Positions 5,782 to 5,994 of a DNA stretch of 5,994 nt are shown here, piece after piece. A program made the position numbers and the translations under genes. Source of the stretch: Deltaproteobacteria bacterium (lineage in GTDB: Bacteria; Desulfobacterota; Deferrimicrobia; Deferrimicrobiales; Deferrimicrobiaceae). Numbering within the stretch: the first letter of the stretch is position 1; the number at the start of each line of letters is the position of its first letter. Under the pieces are notes generated by a model, which worked only from the letters and a program-made list of their open reading frames with translations, ran no database searches and had not been told where the DNA came from. The stretch covers positions 1 through 5,994 of the forward strand of contig JAJZRM010000195.1 in NCBI GenBank assembly GCA_021802685.1, read 5' to 3'.

Positions 5782-5994
5782 GCGGGTTGGTCCATGGGGA
5801 AACTCAAGGTGAAGCGGCTCCCTTCTCCTTCCCTGCTTTCGATATAGATTTCTCCTCCGTAGCTTCTCATGATTTCATACGAAAGCCAGAGCCCGAGCCC
5901 CGTCCCCTCCCCCGTCGGTTTCGTCGTGAAGAACGGATCGAAGATCTTTCCGATGTTCTCCTGCGGGATGCCGCACCCGTCGTCCATCACCTCT
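5778..5994 (-). CDS. Sensor histidine kinase, C-terminal ATPase end (5' part outside the window)
   Basis: The last 72 codons of a histidine kinase, open to the window edge; an internal GTG at 5990 is not a real start because the frame continues. The ATP-binding domain boxes are present: G1 (DDGCGI, D-x-G-x-G), F (FDPFFTTK) and G2 (GEGTGLGL). The protein ends at the strand FTLSFPMDQPA with no C-terminal receiver, so it is a plain rather than a hybrid kinase at this end. The sensory domain and phospho-accepting histidine lie outside the window. Its stop overlaps the response regulator start by ATGA, which makes the two a cognate pair. Confidence 0.93.
   Translation of the reverse strand, partial: EVMDDGCGIPQENIGKIFDPFFTTKPTGEGTGLGLWLSYEIMRSYGGEIYIESREGEGSRFTLSFPMDQPA

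Overview
The window carries a compact, single-strand (minus) gene block that looks like a respiratory arsenate reductase locus with its own two-component regulator. In transcription order (right to left) it contains: the C-terminal end of a sensor histidine kinase (5994-5778), an NtrC-family sigma-54-dependent response regulator (5781-4444), a 234-base regulatory gap (4443-4210), a membrane-anchored cytochrome c with 12 heme-binding motifs (4209-2761), a Tat-exported molybdopterin oxidoreductase of the ArrA type (2748-226), and the first 69 codons of an ArrB-type ferredoxin subunit (207-1, cut by the window edge).

The organism is probably an anaerobic, cytochrome-rich, GC-rich Gram-negative bacterium, most like Desulfobacterota or Desulfuromonadales/Geobacter-type lineages. 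This is inferred from the combination of a very multiheme NapC/NirT-like cytochrome, a sigma-54 activator and an Arr-like enzyme; no taxonomic marker is present.

The working model is as follows. The kinase senses an unknown signal and phosphorylates the response regulator, with which it overlaps by ATGA. The regulator probably acts on a sigma-54 promoter just upstream of the cytochrome gene. The gap holds a -24/-12-like element ending about 35 bases before the ATG, an IHF-like site further upstream, and a GTTAC-N6-GTAAC dyad at a distance typical of enhancer sites. The cytochrome, arrA and arrB then form a tight operon with gaps of 12 and 18 bases, each following gene preceded by a strong Shine-Dalgarno sequence. 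The cytochrome would take electrons from the quinol pool and pass them through a heme chain to the ArrB iron-sulfur clusters and on to the ArrA molybdenum site, where arsenate is reduced to arsenite in the periplasm.

The most unusual points are the dodecaheme cytochrome as first gene of an arr-type operon, where CymA or an ArrC membrane subunit is expected; its non-canonical CX3CH and CX4CH heme motifs; and the sigma-54/IHF/dyad layout that ties the operon to the adjacent two-component system. No RNA genes, mobile elements or CRISPR arrays were seen.
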